Shown: positions 1-9,050, counted from the stretch's first letter. The stretch is 64,000 bases of DNA from JAHEJA01 sp965656445 (GCA_965656445.1 CBFHKO010000002.1:258449-322448); one strand, 5' to 3'. Numbers and translations are program-made. Notes: generated by a model not told the origin, from the sequence alone.

Positions 1-174
1 GAGGACTGGTTCGCCTCTGCGACCTTCCAAAAAGGAAGCTGGTGGCCACGCTGGGAAAATTGGCTCAGGCCCTTGGCCGGCGCAAAGGTTCCAGCACGCA
101 GTCCGGGTGATTCGGGATATGAGGTCCTAATGGATGCGCCTGGGTCTTATGTTTTGCGTCGCGCAAACGATTGA
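1..174 (+). CDS. phaC: Class I polyhydroxyalkanoate synthase, C-terminal end (partial)
   Basis: Only the last 57 codons are present; the gene enters from the left edge and ends at TGA 172-174. The peptide has the tryptophan-rich WWPRWENWL segment, then an ARSPGDSGY stretch and the terminal DAPGSYVLRR motif typical of the C-terminus of class I PHA synthases, which polymerise hydroxyacyl-CoA on the granule surface. The catalytic Cys-Asp-His lies outside the window. The phasin and PhaR genes downstream in the same orientation support the call. It was identified by reading frame 1 from base 1. Confidence 0.88.
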   Translation, partial: EDWFASATFQKGSWWPRWENWLRPLAGAKVPARSPGDSGYEVLMDAPGSYVLRRAND

Positions 175-199
175 AAAATATATAAAACCATATTTTATT

Positions 200-239
200 C
201 TGCGGTGCAGCAAAAAATACTTGAAATGCTGCGATGCAG
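200..239 (+). promoter_or_regulatory. Two putative PhaR operator sites before phasin
   Basis: Two perfect inverted repeats of the form CTGC-N3-GCAG lie in the phaC-phasin gap: CTGCGGTGCAG at 200-210 and CTGCGATGCAG at 229-239, with centres 29 bases apart. The Paracoccus PhaR repressor is known to bind TGC-rich repeats of this form upstream of the phasin gene, and a phaR gene lies nearby. Binding here is inferred. The flanking sequence (175-199) is A+T-rich and may hold the promoter. Confidence 0.72.
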
Positions 240-304
240 AATGTATCTATTGTATGCAAGATGAACGGTAGGGTTACCTGCTTAGCGGTAAAAGGAATTT
301 TGAA

Positions 305-748
305 ATGACTAAGACACTAGATATGGCAGCAGTATTCAAAGACATGATGGGCGCATTCCCAGTAGACACAACAGCATTTGATGGCGCGTTCAAAAACGCG
401 ACAACAATGAACGAAAAACTCGCAGGCGTTGCGTTCCAAGCAGCTGAAAAATCTGCTGAGTTGTCTACAGAGTGGACAAAGAACACACTTTCAAAAATGA
501 CAGAAATGTCAAAAGCAAAAGCAGAGCCAGCTGACTACGCAAAAGCGATGACTGATTTCGCATCTGCTCAAGCTGAAGTTGCCGCTGAGAACATGGCTGC
601 TTTCGCTGAAATCGCGAAAAAAGTACAAATGGACACAGTCGAGTTGTTGATGGCTGCTGGCAAAGACGCGACTGAAGAAGCGACTGCAGCAGTTAAGAAA
701 GCAACAGACGACGTGACTGCTGCTGCGAAAAAAGCAACAGCAAAGTAA
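305..748 (+). CDS. phaP: Phasin (PHA granule-associated protein)
   Basis: This 147-residue protein is a phasin-type amphipathic protein that coats polyhydroxyalkanoate granules and controls their size. It has no signal peptide. The middle (roughly residues 35-115) is helical and rich in Ala, Lys, Glu and Met, matching the phasin_2 family, and the tail is an Ala/Lys-rich low-complexity segment (KKATDDVTAAAKKATAK) common in PHA-binding proteins. An AAGGA ribosome site at 292-296 precedes ATG 305. It lies between phaC and phaR, follows two PhaR-type operators and is followed by a strong terminator, so it is probably a single-gene, PhaR-repressed transcript. Confidence 0.9.
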   Translation: MTKTLDMAAVFKDMMGAFPVDTTAFDGAFKNATTMNEKLAGVAFQAAEKSAELSTEWTKNTLSKMTEMSKAKAEPADYAKAMTDFASAQAEVAAENMAAFAEIAKKVQMDTVELLMAAGKDATEEATAAVKKATDDVTAAAKKATAK

Positions 749-789
749 TTAGACACATCACCCAATTCCTCCCTTTTGGGTCTGTCTAG

Positions 790-820
790 AGAGCGAGCTT
801 TATGCTCGCTCTTTCTTTTT
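790..820 (+). terminator. Intrinsic terminator after phasin
   Basis: A perfect 9-bp stem AGAGCGAGC / GCTCGCTCT with a 5-base loop (790-812) is followed by a T-rich tract to 820. It separates the phasin transcript from phaR. Confidence 0.9.
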
Positions 821-840
821 GTGAAGAGACAGCGTAAGGT

Positions 841-857
841 TTGCTGCAGTGCTGCAA
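841..857 (+). promoter_or_regulatory. Quasi-palindromic TGC-rich site before phaR
   Basis: TTGCTGCAGTGCTGCAA is a near-palindrome with four TGC/GCA elements just upstream of the phaR ribosome-binding site. Its composition resembles PhaR targets, so it may mediate autoregulation. It does not have the exact CTGC-N3-GCAG form of the phasin sites, hence moderate confidence. Confidence 0.4.
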
Positions 858-872
858 TTTTCGGAGGCTCCC

Positions 873-1433
873 GTGGCTGATACGTCTAAACCATTGTTGA
901 TCAAGCGTTATGCTAGTCGGCGTTTGTACAATACCGAGACAAGTGATTATGTTACGTTAGAAGACATCTCGACCTTCATTCGAGACGGCCGCGAAGTTCA
1001 AATTGTTGACCTGAAATCTGGCGATGATTTGACGCGCCAATATCTGTTGCAAATCATTGCAGACCACGAAAGCCGCGGTGAAAATGTGCTTCCTTTAGAA
1101 GTCTTAAACGACTTGGTGCGCAGCTACACAACCCAAGCAACCTCAGTTGTTCCGCAATTCCTTCAGATGTCTTTTGATATGCTGCGTGACGGGCAAACTA
1201 AGATGATGGAAAATATGACCAACATCTCTCCTGTGACGCCACAAATCCCAGGTCTTGAAATGATGCAGGCGCAGCAAGAAGCCTTTATGAAGGCTTGGAC
1301 AGGTGGGTTTACAGGCTGGCCTGCGCCAAGTGAGGCGCCGAAAGCGGATGCACCGAAATCGGATGACGATTTGAGCGACATCAAAACGCAACTGGCTGAG
1401 CTCCAAGCGAAACTTAACAACCTATCGAAATAG
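873..1433 (+). CDS. phaR: Polyhydroxyalkanoate synthesis repressor PhaR
   Basis: PhaR represses phasin genes and is released when it binds nascent PHA granules. The N-terminal PHB/PHA accumulation regulator DNA-binding domain is clear, with IKRYASRRLYNTETSDYVTLEDI followed by a DLKSGDDLTRQYLLQII segment across the first ~75 residues. A second domain and a Pro/Ala-rich linker precede a short C-terminal coiled stretch (DIKTQLAELQAKLN). I chose GTG 873 because GGAGG lies at 863-867, 5 bases upstream; an in-frame GTG at 849 would add eight residues but has no ribosome site. The resulting length of 186 residues fits the family. Confidence 0.93.
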   Translation: MADTSKPLLIKRYASRRLYNTETSDYVTLEDISTFIRDGREVQIVDLKSGDDLTRQYLLQIIADHESRGENVLPLEVLNDLVRSYTTQATSVVPQFLQMSFDMLRDGQTKMMENMTNISPVTPQIPGLEMMQAQQEAFMKAWTGGFTGWPAPSEAPKADAPKSDDDLSDIKTQLAELQAKLNNLSK

Positions 1434-1434
1434 G

Positions 1435-2739
1435 TTAAATCCCTAGACGATCCCGCATGGCATACCACGTCATTGCTAAAACGAGCAAAGGTGTGCGGGC
1501 CATGCCCCCACCGGGGAAAGGCGTCGCAGGGACGCGTGCCATGGTGTTGAACCCTTCCGCTTGACCTTGGATAGCAAGCGCCATGAGCTTGCCTGCATGG
1601 GTGGCGGTTCCGACGCCATGTCCAGAGTATCCCGAAGCGGACAAGGTATTGTCATCAGGCCGCGCGAAATAGGGCATGCGACGCATCGTGATGCCGAGTG
1701 TTCCACCCCACGCATAGTCAATCTTTGTATCTTTGAGATGTGGGAAAATTTCGCACATCGGCTTGCGCACGGTGTCAGCTATATTTTTCGGAAAACGGTA
1801 GCTATAGTTTTCGCCTCCGCCAAATAACAGACGACCATCGTGAGACAGTCGGAAATAATTGACCACGAATTTCGTATCGGCGACGGCCACGTCTTGGGTC
1901 AGAACCTGTTTGGCCTCATCACCGAGAGGCTCGGTTGCGGCGATAAAATTGTTGATGGGCATAACGCGGCTAGCAACCTTGGGACTAAGTCCCCCCATAT
2001 ATCCATTGCAGGCTAGTATAACGTGATCACATTCGACGTGACCCTGATCCGTCCGCACAATCGGGCGCGGGCCTGTTTGGATGTCATGCACATGCGTTTT
2101 CTCAAAGACCCGCGCGCCAGCGCTTTGCGCGGCCGCACCAAGCCCGAGCGCATAGCGGAGGGGATGCAAATGCCCCGCACTCATGTCAAGGATACCACCA
2201 TCATAGGCTGGTGATGGACAGAGCGCATGTGATTGTTCGCGGTCTAGTTTTTGAATGCTGTCATATCCATAGCGGTCATTGAGGTAATCCGCATACCAGT
2301 GAAGCTCTTTGGTTTCGTCTGTGTTAAGGCCAATATGAGCAACGCCAGGTTTAAGGTAGCAGTCAATCTTATGTTTTGCGATCAGCGATTTGACGAGGTC
2401 TTTGGCCTCTTCTGCCAAATGCCAAAGCTTGTCCGCATCCGCATTGCCAACAAGTTTAACAAGGTCGTTTTGTTCCATCCTCTGACCTGCGCCGAGCTGT
2501 CCGCCATTGCGACCAGAGGCCCCAAAGCCAATGCGGTGCGCCTCTAATACGACCACGTCTAATCCAGCTTCTGCTAAATGCAGCGCTGCGGATAATCCTG
2601 TGTATCCTGCACCAACGATACAGACATCCGCTTTGATCCGCCCTTTGAGGCTCTCGCAGGGGGCCAAAGGTGTCGCTGTGGCGGCATACCAACTATCGGG
2701 ATAGTGGCCTTGGCGGTCATTTGAATACAGTAGGTTCAT
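1435..2739 (-). CDS. puuB: FAD-dependent gamma-glutamyl-amine oxidase (PuuB-like, DAO family)
   Basis: This 434-residue D-amino-acid-oxidase-family flavoprotein has an N-terminal dinucleotide-binding motif VGAGYTGLSAALHLAEAG around residues 42-60 and the GFGASGRNGGQLG segment typical of gamma-glutamylputrescine oxidase. PuuB oxidises gamma-glutamylputrescine to an aldehyde with release of ammonia and H2O2. It is the last gene of a long minus-strand cluster and overlaps the preceding glutamine-synthetase-like ligase by 4 bases (ATGA), indicating translational coupling. The C-terminus has the usual SGYSGHGVGTATHAGKLMA flavin-contact region. The amine substrate is uncertain, because ethanolamine or other primary amines are also handled by such gene sets. 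Confidence 0.82.
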   Translation of the reverse strand: MNLLYSNDRQGHYPDSWYAATATPLAPCESLKGRIKADVCIVGAGYTGLSAALHLAEAGLDVVVLEAHRIGFGASGRNGGQLGAGQRMEQNDLVKLVGNADADKLWHLAEEAKDLVKSLIAKHKIDCYLKPGVAHIGLNTDETKELHWYADYLNDRYGYDSIQKLDREQSHALCPSPAYDGGILDMSAGHLHPLRYALGLGAAAQSAGARVFEKTHVHDIQTGPRPIVRTDQGHVECDHVILACNGYMGGLSPKVASRVMPINNFIAATEPLGDEAKQVLTQDVAVADTKFVVNYFRLSHDGRLLFGGGENYSYRFPKNIADTVRKPMCEIFPHLKDTKIDYAWGGTLGITMRRMPYFARPDDNTLSASGYSGHGVGTATHAGKLMALAIQGQAEGFNTMARVPATPFPGGGMARTPLLVLAMTWYAMRDRLGI

Positions 2740-4103
2740 ACGTTCAAAAGCAAATGTTCACGTTCCCAAGGGGAAATAACCTGAAGGAATTCATCGTATT
2801 CTGCGCGTTTGACAATCGAATAGACCCGCGCAAATTCGGGACCCAAGATGTCGTGCAATTCTTCGGCGCCTTCAAATAAATCCAAGGCTTCGCCCATCAC
2901 GCGGGGAATATCTGTTTCACCTTCATAGGCGTCGCCATGAAATTGTTTTGTGGGACGCACTTCGTTCATCATTCCGAGGTATCCACAGGCCAGAGAGGCC
3001 GCAATTCCGAGGTAGGGATTGCAATCCATGCCTGCTAGGCGATTTTCGACACGACGTGCGTTTGAATCCGATATGGGAATACGAATGCCCGTCGTGCGAT
3101 TGTCGCGCGCCCATTCAAGGTTAATGGGGGCGGCGTGATCTTTGACGTAGCGGCGATAGGAATTCACATAGGGCGCAAGCACCGCAATTGCCGCAGGCAA
3201 GTATTTCTGCATACCGCCGATAAAGTGATAGAAGAGATCGGTTTCACCACCTTGGGGTCCAGAAAAGGCGTTTTTCCCAGTTTCCATATCGATGATCGAA
3301 TGGTGAATATGCATCGCGCTTCCAGGTTCGGATTCGATGGGCTTCGCCATAAAGGTCGCAAAGCAATCATGCCGCAGAGCCGCCTCGCGAATGAGGCGTT
3401 TGAAGTAGAAGACTTCGTCCGCCAATTTGATTGGGTCCCCATGAAACAAGTTGATTTCCAACTGACCAGCGCCGCCCTCTTGGGTGATACCATCAATTTC
3501 AAACCCTTGAGCTTCGGCAAAATCATAGATGTCATCAATCACAGGGCCAAATTCATCCACTGCCGTCATTGAATAGGCTTGGCGTGCGGCGGCAGGACGT
3601 CCTGTTCGACCCATCATTGGGGCGATTTCCTGAGCTGGATCAATGTTTCTGGCGACAAGGAAAAATTCCATTTCCGGCGCCACAATCGGATCCCAGCCTT
3701 GTTTGCGATAGAGATCGACGACACGCTTTAGGACGTTGCGCGGAGCAAAGGGAACAGGCTCGTCCTTGCGGTCATAGGCATCATGGATAACTTGAAGGGT
3801 CCAGTCTGCTGTCCACGGCGCCGCAGTTGTCGTGCTTAGATCCGGTTTCAAGATCATATCGCGTTCAATAAATCCATCCTTACCCGCAGCTTCGCCCCAA
3901 TCCCCTGTGATCGTTTGATAAAATATCGAGTCGGGGAGGTAGAACGTACCTTGGCGCGCGAACTTCGACGCAGGAACAGCTTTGCCGCGTGCAATGCCGG
4001 GTAGGTCTGAGATGACACATTCTACTTCGTCGAGTTTGCGTCCCTCAAGGTAGGCCTGAGCCGCTGGGGGAAGTGTCGAAATTAGATCGTCAAGCGTGCT
4101 CAT
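2736..4103 (-). CDS. Glutamine synthetase family ligase (gamma-glutamyl-amine synthetase, PuuA-like)
   Basis: This 455-residue enzyme of glutamine synthetase group III probably ligates glutamate to an amine using ATP. The catalytic C-terminal domain shows APEMEFFLV (metal-binding Glu), GQLEINLFHGD, the nucleotide-site SAMHIHHSI and the RIPISDSNARRVENR motif. The N-terminal beta-grasp part is short, as in PuuA. It overlaps the amidotransferase upstream and the PuuB-like oxidase downstream by 4 bases each, so the three are tightly coupled. A second, divergent paralogue lies upstream in the same cluster. PuuA of the putrescine pathway is the nearest characterised role; the true substrate is not readable from sequence. 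Confidence 0.85.
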   Translation of the reverse strand: MSTLDDLISTLPPAAQAYLEGRKLDEVECVISDLPGIARGKAVPASKFARQGTFYLPDSIFYQTITGDWGEAAGKDGFIERDMILKPDLSTTTAAPWTADWTLQVIHDAYDRKDEPVPFAPRNVLKRVVDLYRKQGWDPIVAPEMEFFLVARNIDPAQEIAPMMGRTGRPAAARQAYSMTAVDEFGPVIDDIYDFAEAQGFEIDGITQEGGAGQLEINLFHGDPIKLADEVFYFKRLIREAALRHDCFATFMAKPIESEPGSAMHIHHSIIDMETGKNAFSGPQGGETDLFYHFIGGMQKYLPAAIAVLAPYVNSYRRYVKDHAAPINLEWARDNRTTGIRIPISDSNARRVENRLAGMDCNPYLGIAASLACGYLGMMNEVRPTKQFHGDAYEGETDIPRVMGEALDLFEGAEELHDILGPEFARVYSIVKRAEYDEFLQVISPWEREHLLLNV

Positions 4104-4783
4104 GACACAGGCTCCTTGCGTTTGAGAACGGAGGCAATTTCTTTTGCGAGGAGCGCGTTTGAAAGAGGTTGATCCATTTTGCTACGTGCTGTCTCAACAA
4201 GCTCTGGCGGCACAGTAGCGCTGCGATATGTGGCAAGCCCATCCACGACAGCTGCGCTAAATTCGGGATGCGCTTGGACTGTGAAAATATGATCTCCGTA
4301 AGATATCATCGCGTTTTGGCAATGCGCGTTTGATCCCAATACCTTGGCCCCTTGCGGGAGCTGGACAACTTGGTCCTGGTGCCACGCATTCAATGAAACA
4401 GGCTGCCCTTTGAACGTATACTCCGTGTGGCCAACGGCCCAACCTCCGGAAAATTTCTCGACCTTGCCGCCCAAAGCTTGGGCGATGATTTGATGGCCGA
4501 AACAAATCCCAACCAAGGGTAGTTTTTGTTGATCAATCTCTCGGATGAGGTCCTCAAGCGGCGGAATCCATTTGTGGTCCTCATAGGCGCCATGTTTTGA
4601 GCCTGTGATCAGCCATGCATCCGCATCATTGGGTGAGGAGGGGAAATGATTATCCACAACATCATAGACCGCAAACTCAAACCCAAAATCGCCGAGCATA
4701 GATTTGAACAGATCCGCGTAATCGCCCAAAACATCGCGGAGCTCATCTGCGCTGTGACCTGCTTGTAATATTCCTAATTTCAT
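4100..4783 (-). CDS. Class I glutamine amidotransferase
   Basis: This 227-residue stand-alone GATase class I domain has nucleophile Cys94 in VGICFGHQI and the His-Glu pair in the VQAHPEF motif near residues 170-175. In a gamma-glutamyl pathway such a protein would hydrolyse the gamma-glutamyl amide after oxidation, as PuuD does in E. coli. However, this sequence looks like the GMP-synthase-type amidotransferase rather than the peptidase C26 type of PuuD, so I give no symbol. It lies between two glutamine-synthetase-like genes and overlaps the downstream one by 4 bases. Its cytoplasmic location is inferred from the lack of a signal peptide. Confidence 0.85.
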   Translation of the reverse strand: MKLGILQAGHSADELRDVLGDYADLFKSMLGDFGFEFAVYDVVDNHFPSSPNDADAWLITGSKHGAYEDHKWIPPLEDLIREIDQQKLPLVGICFGHQIIAQALGGKVEKFSGGWAVGHTEYTFKGQPVSLNAWHQDQVVQLPQGAKVLGSNAHCQNAMISYGDHIFTVQAHPEFSAAVVDGLATYRSATVPPELVETARSKMDQPLSNALLAKEIASVLKRKEPVS

Positions 4784-4816
4784 AATTCACCATTACTTCA
4801 AAATATCTGGATCAGG

Positions 4817-6151
4817 TTAGACCGTTTCCAAATAAATTTCAGCCTGCTCTGTTTGGCTAAGATCTTTCATGTAGTCGTGTTCTTGCCGTTTGGTTAATAC
4901 CATGTTTCGGATCAAGTTTTGGGGAAAAATACGTTTAGTGATGTCACTTCCATCAAACGCATCGATGGCATCGGACCAGGTTGGGCAAAGTTGTGGGACG
5001 TCCAAATTATAGGCGCTTCCCGTGATCGGGGCGGGTGGGGTGCGCTTATCCTGAATGCCGACCAACGCCGCGCCCAAAATTGCAGTTAACAATAAATAGG
5101 GGCTGACGTCTCCACCAGCCACGCGATGTTCAATCCGCCGTGCCGCGGTTGATCCTGAGGGAATTCGAATAGCTGCCGTTCGATTTTCGTAGCCCCAACA
5201 GATGCCTGTCGGCGCGTGGCTGTCTGGCACCATACGGTCATAGCTATTTGCATGGGGGGCAAAAATTAACGTGCAATCTGACATGGCATCGATACAGCCA
5301 GCAACCGCGTGACGGAGGACATCCGACCCCTTTTGCGAGCCATCATCAAATACATTCTTTCCAGTTTCATCCAAAACAGAGAAATGTGTATGCAATCCTG
5401 ATCCTGCATAGTCAGGGTAGGGTTTCGCCATAAAGCTTGCAGCAAAGCCGTGACGACGCGCGATCCCTTTGACTAACATCTTGAACAACCACGCATCATC
5501 TGCGGCGCGCAATGCATCGTCGCAATGCATGAGGTTTATTTCAAATTGCCCAAGGCCAGACTCGGAAATGGCGGTATCCGCAGGAATGCCCATATCTTCG
5601 CAGGCGTCATAAAGGTCCGTGAAGAATTCATCAAAGCTATCTAGTGCACTTAGCGAAAGAGTATCTGCTGCATGCCGTCTTTTGCCTGAGGTCGGAGATA
5701 CTGGAACTTGGGGTTTGCGTTGCCGATCATCAATGAGATAAAATTCCATCTCCATTGCGACCACAGGAGTCAGTCCCAAATCCTTATATCGCGAGACAAC
5801 GGAATTGAGGGCATGTCTGGGATCGCCATCAAAGGGGCGACCATCGTCATGGAACATCCAAATCGGCAAAAGGGCCGTCGGGGCACTGAGCCAAGGCATA
5901 GGCACAAAGCCCCGTTCAGTTGGTTGTAGAACCCCATCGGCATCACCACTGTCAAAGACAAGGGGGCTATTCTCAATGTCATTTCCCCAAATGTCCAAAT
6001 TCAGAACAGACAAAGGAAACCGTGCGCCACTGCCGTCCATTTTGTCGGCATAGCGTGTCGGAATACGTTTTCCGCGGGCTTGTCCGTTTAAATCTGAGGC
6101 CGCAATGCGAATGGTTTTTATTTCAGGGTGCTCGTGAAGCCAGGTCGTCAT
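4817..6151 (-). CDS. Glutamine synthetase family protein, second paralogue
   Basis: This 444-residue glutamine-synthetase-like ligase shows the catalytic landmarks VAMEMEFYLID, GQFEINLMHCDD, SGLHTHFSVLD and RIPSGSTAARRIEHRVAGGDVSPYLL. It is clearly diverged from the paralogue at 2736-4103, which suggests a different acceptor amine or a second step rather than a recent duplication. It begins MTTWLHEHPEIKTIRIAASDLNGQARGKRIP, where the ARGK element matches other group III enzymes. It is separated by 33 bases from the amidotransferase and by about 112 bases from the upstream permease gene; that gap shows no clear terminator. Confidence 0.85.
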   Translation of the reverse strand: MTTWLHEHPEIKTIRIAASDLNGQARGKRIPTRYADKMDGSGARFPLSVLNLDIWGNDIENSPLVFDSGDADGVLQPTERGFVPMPWLSAPTALLPIWMFHDDGRPFDGDPRHALNSVVSRYKDLGLTPVVAMEMEFYLIDDRQRKPQVPVSPTSGKRRHAADTLSLSALDSFDEFFTDLYDACEDMGIPADTAISESGLGQFEINLMHCDDALRAADDAWLFKMLVKGIARRHGFAASFMAKPYPDYAGSGLHTHFSVLDETGKNVFDDGSQKGSDVLRHAVAGCIDAMSDCTLIFAPHANSYDRMVPDSHAPTGICWGYENRTAAIRIPSGSTAARRIEHRVAGGDVSPYLLLTAILGAALVGIQDKRTPPAPITGSAYNLDVPQLCPTWSDAIDAFDGSDITKRIFPQNLIRNMVLTKRQEHDYMKDLSQTEQAEIYLETV

Positions 6152-6263
6152 TTTATCACCAGTTTGGGTATACGCGCGCGATTACACGTCACAAATTACC
6201 CTGAGTTTTTGTTTCAACAGGGGGGTAAATCCCTGCCGAAATAATTTGATCAAATTTAGCTTA

Positions 6264-7070
6264 CTACCGAATGAGATTTAAACGCAAGCGAATTTTCGAT
6301 TGGTTGGCTTGGGGAAGATGGCGGTTCAAACGTTTGTTGATTATGCCAAAAATACCAATGACGATAAGCGTCAAGATTATGAAATATCCTGCGAGAATTG
6401 GATAGGGGATAAAGGGGTTGAAGGTTTTGTCGGCAAAATAGCTTGCATAATATAGCGCGTCACCGCGTTGCTGCCACGCAGGGAAACCTGAGAAATAGAC
6501 TAGCGTTGTGGCGTGAAACAAAAAGATGGCTTCGTTGGTATAGGCAGGCCAGGCTAAGCGCAGCATCGTCGGCCAGATCACGCGCTTGAACCGTGTCCAA
6601 CCTGTCATGCCATAGGCATCGGCGGCTTCGACGTCGCCTTTTGGTATGGATTGCAGTGCGCCATAGAAGATTTCACCTGAATATGCGGCTGTATTGCAGA
6701 ATAAGACAACCAACGCACCGAGCCATGCCGCCGTAAAGGGGGCAAAAATGGGGACCGATTGTTTGAGGCTCAGGAACAAGAAATAGGCAAAGAAGAACTG
6801 AATAAACAGCGGTGAACCGCGAAAGATAAAGATAAACCATTCAGCAGGCTTGCGCACCCATATCGATCGAGATGCTTTTCCGACGGCCAAAGCTGTTGCT
6901 AGGATAAAGCCAGAGACGAGAGCAAAGAGGCCAAAGTAGATATTCCAAATCATACCCGAGCCAATCAAGGTGAATTGATGGCACAAAGTGAAATCAGAGC
7001 GCGGCAGCAGTCGTTCGCCGATCCCAATGGAGCGAAGCCCATAATCCGCGATGATGTCTAAACAGCTCAT
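6264..7070 (-). CDS. Polar amino-acid-type ABC transporter permease (HisM/ArtM-like)
   Basis: This 268-residue integral membrane permease of the HisM/HisQ family has about five transmembrane helices and the conserved EAA loop, seen as GDVEAADAYGMTGWTRFKRVIWPTMLRLAWP in the middle of the protein. It should pair with the second permease directly upstream, with which it overlaps by 4 bases (ATGA). Together with the binding protein at 9114-9836 and the ATPase at 9860-10636 it forms a complete importer. The association with gamma-glutamylation enzymes suggests import of an amine or amino-acid-like substrate. Confidence 0.9.
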   Translation of the reverse strand: MSCLDIIADYGLRSIGIGERLLPRSDFTLCHQFTLIGSGMIWNIYFGLFALVSGFILATALAVGKASRSIWVRKPAEWFIFIFRGSPLFIQFFFAYFLFLSLKQSVPIFAPFTAAWLGALVVLFCNTAAYSGEIFYGALQSIPKGDVEAADAYGMTGWTRFKRVIWPTMLRLAWPAYTNEAIFLFHATTLVYFSGFPAWQQRGDALYYASYFADKTFNPFIPYPILAGYFIILTLIVIGIFGIINKRLNRHLPQANQSKIRLRLNLIR

Positions 7071-7951
7071 GCTTGAGCCCTCCGTTGCGCTTCTCCGCCT
7101 GTGGTGGCTTGCCCTTTTGTGAGCTTGAGCATCACTTTATCAAGGACGATTTCAGACAGGCGTGTAAAGGCGAGATAGAAAATCAAGAGGGCGAAGAAAT
7201 ACCACATTCGCCAATCTCCATGGGGATAATCTGTGAAGCGCTCGGTTTTGGTTCCGCCCAGCTCACGCGCCCAATAGACGATGTCTTCGATGCCCAAGAG
7301 GAACAAGAGCGGCGTCGCTTTGATCAAAACCATCCATAGATTTCCCAAACCAGGAAGCGCATAGACCCACATCTGAGGCACTAAGATGCGCCAAAAAGTT
7401 TGTCTTTCGTTCATCCCATAGGCGGCGGCTGTTTCCAGCTGTGCTTTGGGAACAGCGCGCATGGCGCCAAATAAAACATTGGCGGCAAAGGCTCCAAAAA
7501 CGATGGAAAAAGTCAAAACAGCAATGGCAAAACCATAGACTTCGTGAATCCATTGCGGGGCTGTGCCCAAGGGCATCTTGGCGGCTGAACAGACTACGAA
7601 ATCGTTTCCTTGGCGAATAGGATCTGTCCAATCGGGACAAAGTATTTTGTGACGCGACCATTCTATGAGCTGATCAAGAGCAATGACAAAAAACAAGAAG
7701 AAGGCGATATCAGGAACACCGCGCACCACAGCTATGTACCCCCGACCAAACCAGCTGAGGGGTGCAAATTGCGAGCGTGCTGCCATGGCACCGCCAAAGC
7801 CAAAGCCAAGGGCAACAGGGGCCGTGATCGCCAGTAGCGTGAGAACTGTGACAAAGGATTGATAGAACCCCATATGTTTGCCGGTAGTCAGGTAACAGGC
7901 AAACCATCGAAAGGTTTCGAGCTGCGACGGATCACTGCAAAATTCAAACAT
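7067..7951 (-). CDS. Polar amino-acid-type ABC transporter permease (HisQ-like)
   Basis: This 294-residue permease has about five membrane helices and an EAA loop visible as PKAQLETAAAYGMNERQTFWRILVPQMWVYALPG. I start it at ATG 7951, giving MFEFCSDPSQL; a longer frame to 7990 exists but runs deep into the upstream oxidase gene. At 7944-7951 the start overlaps the stop of that oxidase, which implies coupled translation. A roughly 40-residue insert between helices (WSRHKILCPDWTDPIRQGND and following) makes it longer than HisQ. It pairs with the permease at 6264-7070. Confidence 0.9.
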   Translation of the reverse strand: MFEFCSDPSQLETFRWFACYLTTGKHMGFYQSFVTVLTLLAITAPVALGFGFGGAMAARSQFAPLSWFGRGYIAVVRGVPDIAFFLFFVIALDQLIEWSRHKILCPDWTDPIRQGNDFVVCSAAKMPLGTAPQWIHEVYGFAIAVLTFSIVFGAFAANVLFGAMRAVPKAQLETAAAYGMNERQTFWRILVPQMWVYALPGLGNLWMVLIKATPLLFLLGIEDIVYWARELGGTKTERFTDYPHGDWRMWYFFALLIFYLAFTRLSEIVLDKVMLKLTKGQATTGGEAQRRAQA

Positions 7952-9050
7952 CAGGGCGTCCTTGTTCTGGTGGCGTCGGGCGAAAGCCATAGGGCGCTGT
8001 CATCGGATTTGGGTCTAATCCAAGGAGGCTATCAACACAGGTTCTCGCAGCCATTGGGGCATTTGTCACGCCGCCATGCATCGCCATAACCGAGAGATTG
8101 GCAAATGGATCAACCCGCCCAATAATTGGCAAGCCGTCTGGCGGTAAAACACGCGTTCCGATTGAAAAACTGCTCACTCTGAGGGGATCACTTTGCGCAT
8201 TGGGAATCTCAAAATTGTCTTGTACTTGTTTTACCAATCTCAAAGCTGCATCCGCGACACTTAGCTCACCACTGAAATCTTGATCAAAGGTTCCCCCAAT
8301 CAGCAGGGATCCGTCACCGCTTTGGCGGACATGAAAATCAGGCCCCATGATCATGTGCGTGAGAAATGGAACAACCGGCTGAGTACGTACCAAAAGACCG
8401 CGAGACTGTTCCAGATGAAACGGAACACCAACTGTTTGCAATAGCGCGGGCGTGCCATGACCTGCGGCCAAGACCAAATGATCGGCCATTATCGGACCAT
8501 CCGATGTCATGGCCCCAGTGATCTGTGTCCCCTCGCTGATTAAGCCATGGACATGCGCGGTAACCGTCTTGGCTTGCGACAGCGCCAATAATTGATCCGC
8601 AGCGATCGCGGTTTCAACGCCGACTTCATCCTGAGTAAAAAGGGCGCATTCTGGCGCGCCTCGGAACGACGGGAGGTCGCGCAGAATATCTTGGCGTGTT
8701 GCCATCGCGATTGGATAGCCCCAATCGTGATGGGCTTGATAGGCGTCCTGTAAGGCATCATCAGATAAATCAAAAACGAGGCTTGGACGGCGCTGGGCCG
8801 CCAAATCAGGATGTTGATGTATCAGATCATGCCACATAAGGCGTGACGCATTTCGGACTTGAAAATAAGTGGCATCATTGTCGACATGGGCATTCACCCA
8901 GCCCCAAGAGGCACCGCTGGCTGTGGCTCCACTGCCAATAGGATGTGACGCAACACAAGTAATCCGCGCCTGAGGAAGCCGCTGAGCCACCTCATAGGCA
9001 AGGCACGATCCCAAGATACCTTGGCCGATTATGAGTATGTGTTGAGACAT
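7944..9050 (-). CDS. FAD-dependent oxidoreductase (DAO family)
   Basis: This 368-residue FAD-binding oxidoreductase starts with a Rossmann motif (IIGQGILGSCLAYEVAQRLP, residues 6-25) and has the PIGSGATASGASWGW flavin segment; near the end GTRVLPPDGLPIIGRV and MHGGVTNAPMAAR contact the flavin in the family. It is a different subfamily from the PuuB-like gene in the same cluster and resembles glycine/D-amino-acid oxidases. It lies between the binding-protein gene and the permeases and is preceded by an intrinsic terminator, so its expression is probably lower than that of the binding protein. The substrate is not known; oxidation of an imported amine or an intermediate is the natural guess. 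Confidence 0.82.
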   Translation of the reverse strand: MSQHILIIGQGILGSCLAYEVAQRLPQARITCVASHPIGSGATASGASWGWVNAHVDNDATYFQVRNASRLMWHDLIHQHPDLAAQRRPSLVFDLSDDALQDAYQAHHDWGYPIAMATRQDILRDLPSFRGAPECALFTQDEVGVETAIAADQLLALSQAKTVTAHVHGLISEGTQITGAMTSDGPIMADHLVLAAGHGTPALLQTVGVPFHLEQSRGLLVRTQPVVPFLTHMIMGPDFHVRQSGDGSLLIGGTFDQDFSGELSVADAALRLVKQVQDNFEIPNAQSDPLRVSSFSIGTRVLPPDGLPIIGRVDPFANLSVMAMHGGVTNAPMAARTCVDSLLGLDPNPMTAPYGFRPTPPEQGRPDV

